From the NCBI RefSeq assembly GCF_013387465.1, contig NZ_VYGV01000006.1, forward strand, positions 529,638-593,637: DNA of 64,000 bases, given 5' to 3'. A program made the position numbers and the translations under genes. The notes under the pieces were generated by a model, which worked only from the letters and a program-made list of their open reading frames with translations, had not been told where the DNA came from and ran no database searches. This DNA is from Hydrogenophaga aromaticivorans. Its GTDB lineage: Bacteria; Pseudomonadota; Gammaproteobacteria; Burkholderiales; Burkholderiaceae_C. Within the stretch, counting starts at the first letter, position 1, and each line of letters opens with the position of its first letter. Shown here piece by piece: positions 62,201 to 64,000 of the stretch.

Positions 62201-62364
62201 TCGGTGCTCGGCGGAGACCGCCCGGCAAAGCACTGCCGCTCAATGCAAATGATCATCGGGCGGCGGAAGGATTTTCAGCTCGCGGTTGATGCGTTCGATT
62301 TGGTCGGGCTGAAACTGCGTCGAATGCCTGTGGTCCATTTTCCCCAGCCCCCACCATTCTTCGA

Positions 62365-63465
62365 CTACAAGAGTTCGTCGTCGTGTTCGCCAATGAACGG
62401 TGCGGGGCCTGGGCGATCAGTCACCGTCCGGCTGAACCTTGGTGCCGGCGAAGGTTGGAGCACGCCGTCTCGCTCAAAGAAAGTGCCGCGCGCGCTGTTG
62501 TGTGGATGATGTGCAGCCTCTTCCAGAGTCAGCACCGGCGCAAAGCACACGTCGGTCCCTTCCAGCAACGCACACCAGTGCGTGCTCGGCTGGGTGCGGA
62601 AGATGTCGGTGACCTGGCGTTTGAGTGTCGGCCAGACGGCCGGATCGCGTTGCCGTTGAAACTCGGGATCGCTGATGCCCAGCTTCTCCAGCAGCAGCAC
62701 ATAGAATTGGGGTTCCAGTGATGCGATCGAGATCCATTTCCCGTCAGCGCACTCATAGGTGTCGTAGAAATGCGATCCGCCATCCAACAGGTTGGCCTGC
62801 CGCTCATTCTTCCACATTCCCAGCGCCTTGAGGTCGCAGACGATGGAGGTCAGCAGCGCAGCGCCGTCGGTGATCGCAGCATCGACCACCTGACCATGGC
62901 CAGAGGAGCGCGCTTCAAGCAAAGCGCAAACGATGCCAAAGGCTAGAATCATGCCGCCGCCGCCCAGGTCGCCAACCATCGCCGGCGGCGCTACTGGCCC
63001 GCCGTCCGAGCGGCCAATCATGCTGAGCGCGCCCGACAGCGCAATGTAGTTGATGTCATGCCCGGCGGCCTGCGCGAGCGGGCCGTCCTGACCCCAGCCG
63101 GTCATGCGTCCGTAGACGAGTCGCGGGTGGCGTGCCAGCAGCACGTCCGGGCCCAATCCCAGCCGCTCCATCACGCCCGGGCGAAAACCCTCGATGATCG
63201 CGTCGGCCCCGTCGACCAGCTCCAGCACCCGCTGTACGTCTGCGGGCGACTTCAGATCGACCGCCACCGAACGCCGGCCGCGGTGCAGCACGCTGCGCCG
63301 ACCACTGGCCAGGAAGGCGCCTTCCCCGCGGTCTTTGCCCTTGTCGGCCTTGCGGTCCAGGCGGATCACGTCCGCACCCATGTCGGACAGCATCATCGCG
63401 CAGAACGGTCCGGGGCCGATGCCGCCGAACTCGATCACTTTCAACCCCTGCAAGGGACCACTCAT
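62365..63465 (-). CDS. alpha-methylacyl-CoA-racemase-like (CaiB superfamily)
   Basis: 366 residues. It opens LKVIEFGGIGPGPFCAMMLS, the racemase version of the family III signature. GHDINY (His 136), VGDLGGGG (Asp 166) and YDTYECADGKW (Glu 238) correspond to the His-Asp pair and Glu of the Mycobacterium racemase MCR. It would interconvert 2R- and 2S-methylacyl-CoAs so that stereospecific dehydrogenases can act, a standard need in isoprenoid-chain degradation. It is on the opposite strand from the preceding operon and 47 bases downstream of livF. Confidence 0.88.
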   Translation of the reverse strand: MSGPLQGLKVIEFGGIGPGPFCAMMLSDMGADVIRLDRKADKGKDRGEGAFLASGRRSVLHRGRRSVAVDLKSPADVQRVLELVDGADAIIEGFRPGVMERLGLGPDVLLARHPRLVYGRMTGWGQDGPLAQAAGHDINYIALSGALSMIGRSDGGPVAPPAMVGDLGGGGMILAFGIVCALLEARSSGHGQVVDAAITDGAALLTSIVCDLKALGMWKNERQANLLDGGSHFYDTYECADGKWISIASLEPQFYVLLLEKLGISDPEFQRQRDPAVWPTLKRQVTDIFRTQPSTHWCALLEGTDVCFAPVLTLEEAAHHPHNSARGTFFERDGVLQPSPAPRFSRTVTDRPGPAPFIGEHDDELL

Positions 63466-63512
63466 TTGTCGTTACTCCTGAAACTGAATTAGAACCACCA
63501 GCCATCCGTCTG

Positions 63513-64000
63513 TTACCCCAGCCAGCGCTTGCGCCGCTTGTAGTGCTTGACCTCGCGAAAGCTCTTGCGCACCCCCTCGCGATCGAGGCCGAGATAGAAC
63601 TCGCGCACGTCCTCGTTGTCGCGCAGTTCCTGGGCCTGCCCCTCCAGCACGATGCGACCGCTCTCCATGACATAACCATAGTCGGCGATCTCCAGGGCCA
63701 CGCGTGTGTTTTGTTCGACGATGAGCAGCGACAGCCCCTGCTCACGCAGGTGACGCAGCACGCTGAAGACTTCCTCGACCATGCGCGGCGCCAGCCCGAG
63801 TGACGGCTCGTCGATCAGCATGAGTTTCGGCTCGGCCATGATCGCGCGCCCGATCACCAGCATTTGCTGCTCGCCGCCCGACAGATAACCGGCCGTGCGT
63901 TTTCGCAGGTCGGCCAGGCGCGGAATCGCTTCGTACACGCTGTCCATCGCACGGCGCATCGCCTGCGCCGATGGAAACATGTGGCCGCCGATGATGAGGT
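63513..64000 (-). CDS. livF: Liv-type ABC transporter ATP-binding protein LivF, C-terminal part (cut by window edge)
   Basis: The frame is open to the right window edge (reads LIIGGHMFPS upstream of the first internal Met), so the true start lies outside. YLSGGEQQMLVIGRAI (signature), LMLIDEPSLGLAP (Walker B) and QNTRVALEIADYGYVMESG are seen. The C-terminus SFREVKHYKRRKRWLG is the same basic tail as in the LivF proteins at 40017 and 48500, implying a third Liv system beyond the edge. Confidence 0.92.
   Translation of the reverse strand, partial: LIIGGHMFPSAQAMRRAMDSVYEAIPRLADLRKRTAGYLSGGEQQMLVIGRAIMAEPKLMLIDEPSLGLAPRMVEEVFSVLRHLREQGLSLLIVEQNTRVALEIADYGYVMESGRIVLEGQAQELRDNEDVREFYLGLDREGVRKSFREVKHYKRRKRWLG

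Noticed and set aside
62201..62364. Short GGCGG/CCGCC hairpin between convergent genes as a bidirectional terminator
   Set aside because: Stem of only five pairs with no T-run on either side.

Overview
This window is a 64-kb catabolic block built almost entirely of acyl-CoA chemistry. The high GC content, dense ATGA/GTGA stop-start overlaps, LivFGHM operons with an embedded acyl-CoA synthetase, and the ETF:ubiquinone oxidoreductase point to a Burkholderiales-like betaproteobacterium (moderate confidence; no rRNA or other phylogenetic marker is present). I see no RNA genes, CRISPR array, phage genes or replication origin. Mobile DNA is limited to a broken IS30-family transposase near 47.3-47.9 kb and a 91-bp direct repeat present near 2.0 kb and 47.9 kb.

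Layout. (1) 1-2570, minus strand: acyl-CoA dehydrogenase (cut by the window edge), Zn-ribbon/OB protein, thiolase-like protein, MaoC protein. (2) 2699-3508, plus strand: an unusual SDR. (3) 21734 down to 3517, minus strand: a 16-gene operon. It holds two acyl-CoA carboxylase modules of the 3-methylcrotonyl/geranyl-CoA type, each with a crotonase and an acyl-CoA dehydrogenase. It also holds an HMG-CoA-lyase homologue, a metallo-beta-lactamase-fold protein, two hot-dog thioesterases, a dienoyl-CoA-reductase-like SDR, a transglutaminase-like protein, an alpha/beta hydrolase and a degenerate adenylate-forming enzyme. (4) 21899-35120, plus strand: FadH, crotonases, acyl-CoA dehydrogenases including a PimCD-like heteromeric pair, a second Zn-ribbon/thiolase pair, an MFE-2-like dehydrogenase plus hydratase, and a family III CoA-transferase. 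(5) 35309-42237: the first Liv-type ABC transporter with an acyl-CoA synthetase between livG and livH. (6) 42487-47286: BadH- and BadI-like alicyclic ring-cleavage genes, a TetR regulator, a MaoC protein and ETF-QO. (7) 47.3-48.5 kb: IS30 remnant, repeat and a non-coding leader. (8) 48500-62200: a second Liv transporter with embedded synthetase, two tandem binding proteins, a third biotin carboxylase system with separate BC and BCCP subunits, two tandem SDRs and a thioesterase. (9) 63465-62365 and 64000-63513, minus strand: an alpha-methylacyl-CoA-racemase-like gene and a third livF (partial).

How the genes could work together (inference): an external carboxylic acid is imported by the Liv systems and activated by the co-encoded synthetases. 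An alicyclic ring is then processed by a dehydrogenase, a crotonase, a BadH-like dehydrogenase and a BadI-like hydrolase to a (substituted) pimeloyl-CoA. The PimCD-like dehydrogenase and later beta-oxidation enzymes shorten it. Methyl branches that block beta-oxidation are handled by biotin-dependent carboxylation, hydration and HMG-CoA-lyase-type cleavage, and electrons from the many acyl-CoA dehydrogenases go to quinone through ETF-QO. This would fit a methyl-branched alicyclic or isoprenoid acid, such as a monoterpene-derived or naphthenic acid. No oxygenase gene is visible.

The most notable signal outside the genes is a repeated 7-4-7 inverted repeat, ATCTAAC-TAnC-GTTAGAT. It lies before livG (35.16 kb), the badH-like gene (42.42 kb) and livF (48.20 kb), with half-degenerate copies before fadH (21.86 kb) and directly at the tetR start (44.22 kb). 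It probably defines a local TetR regulon.
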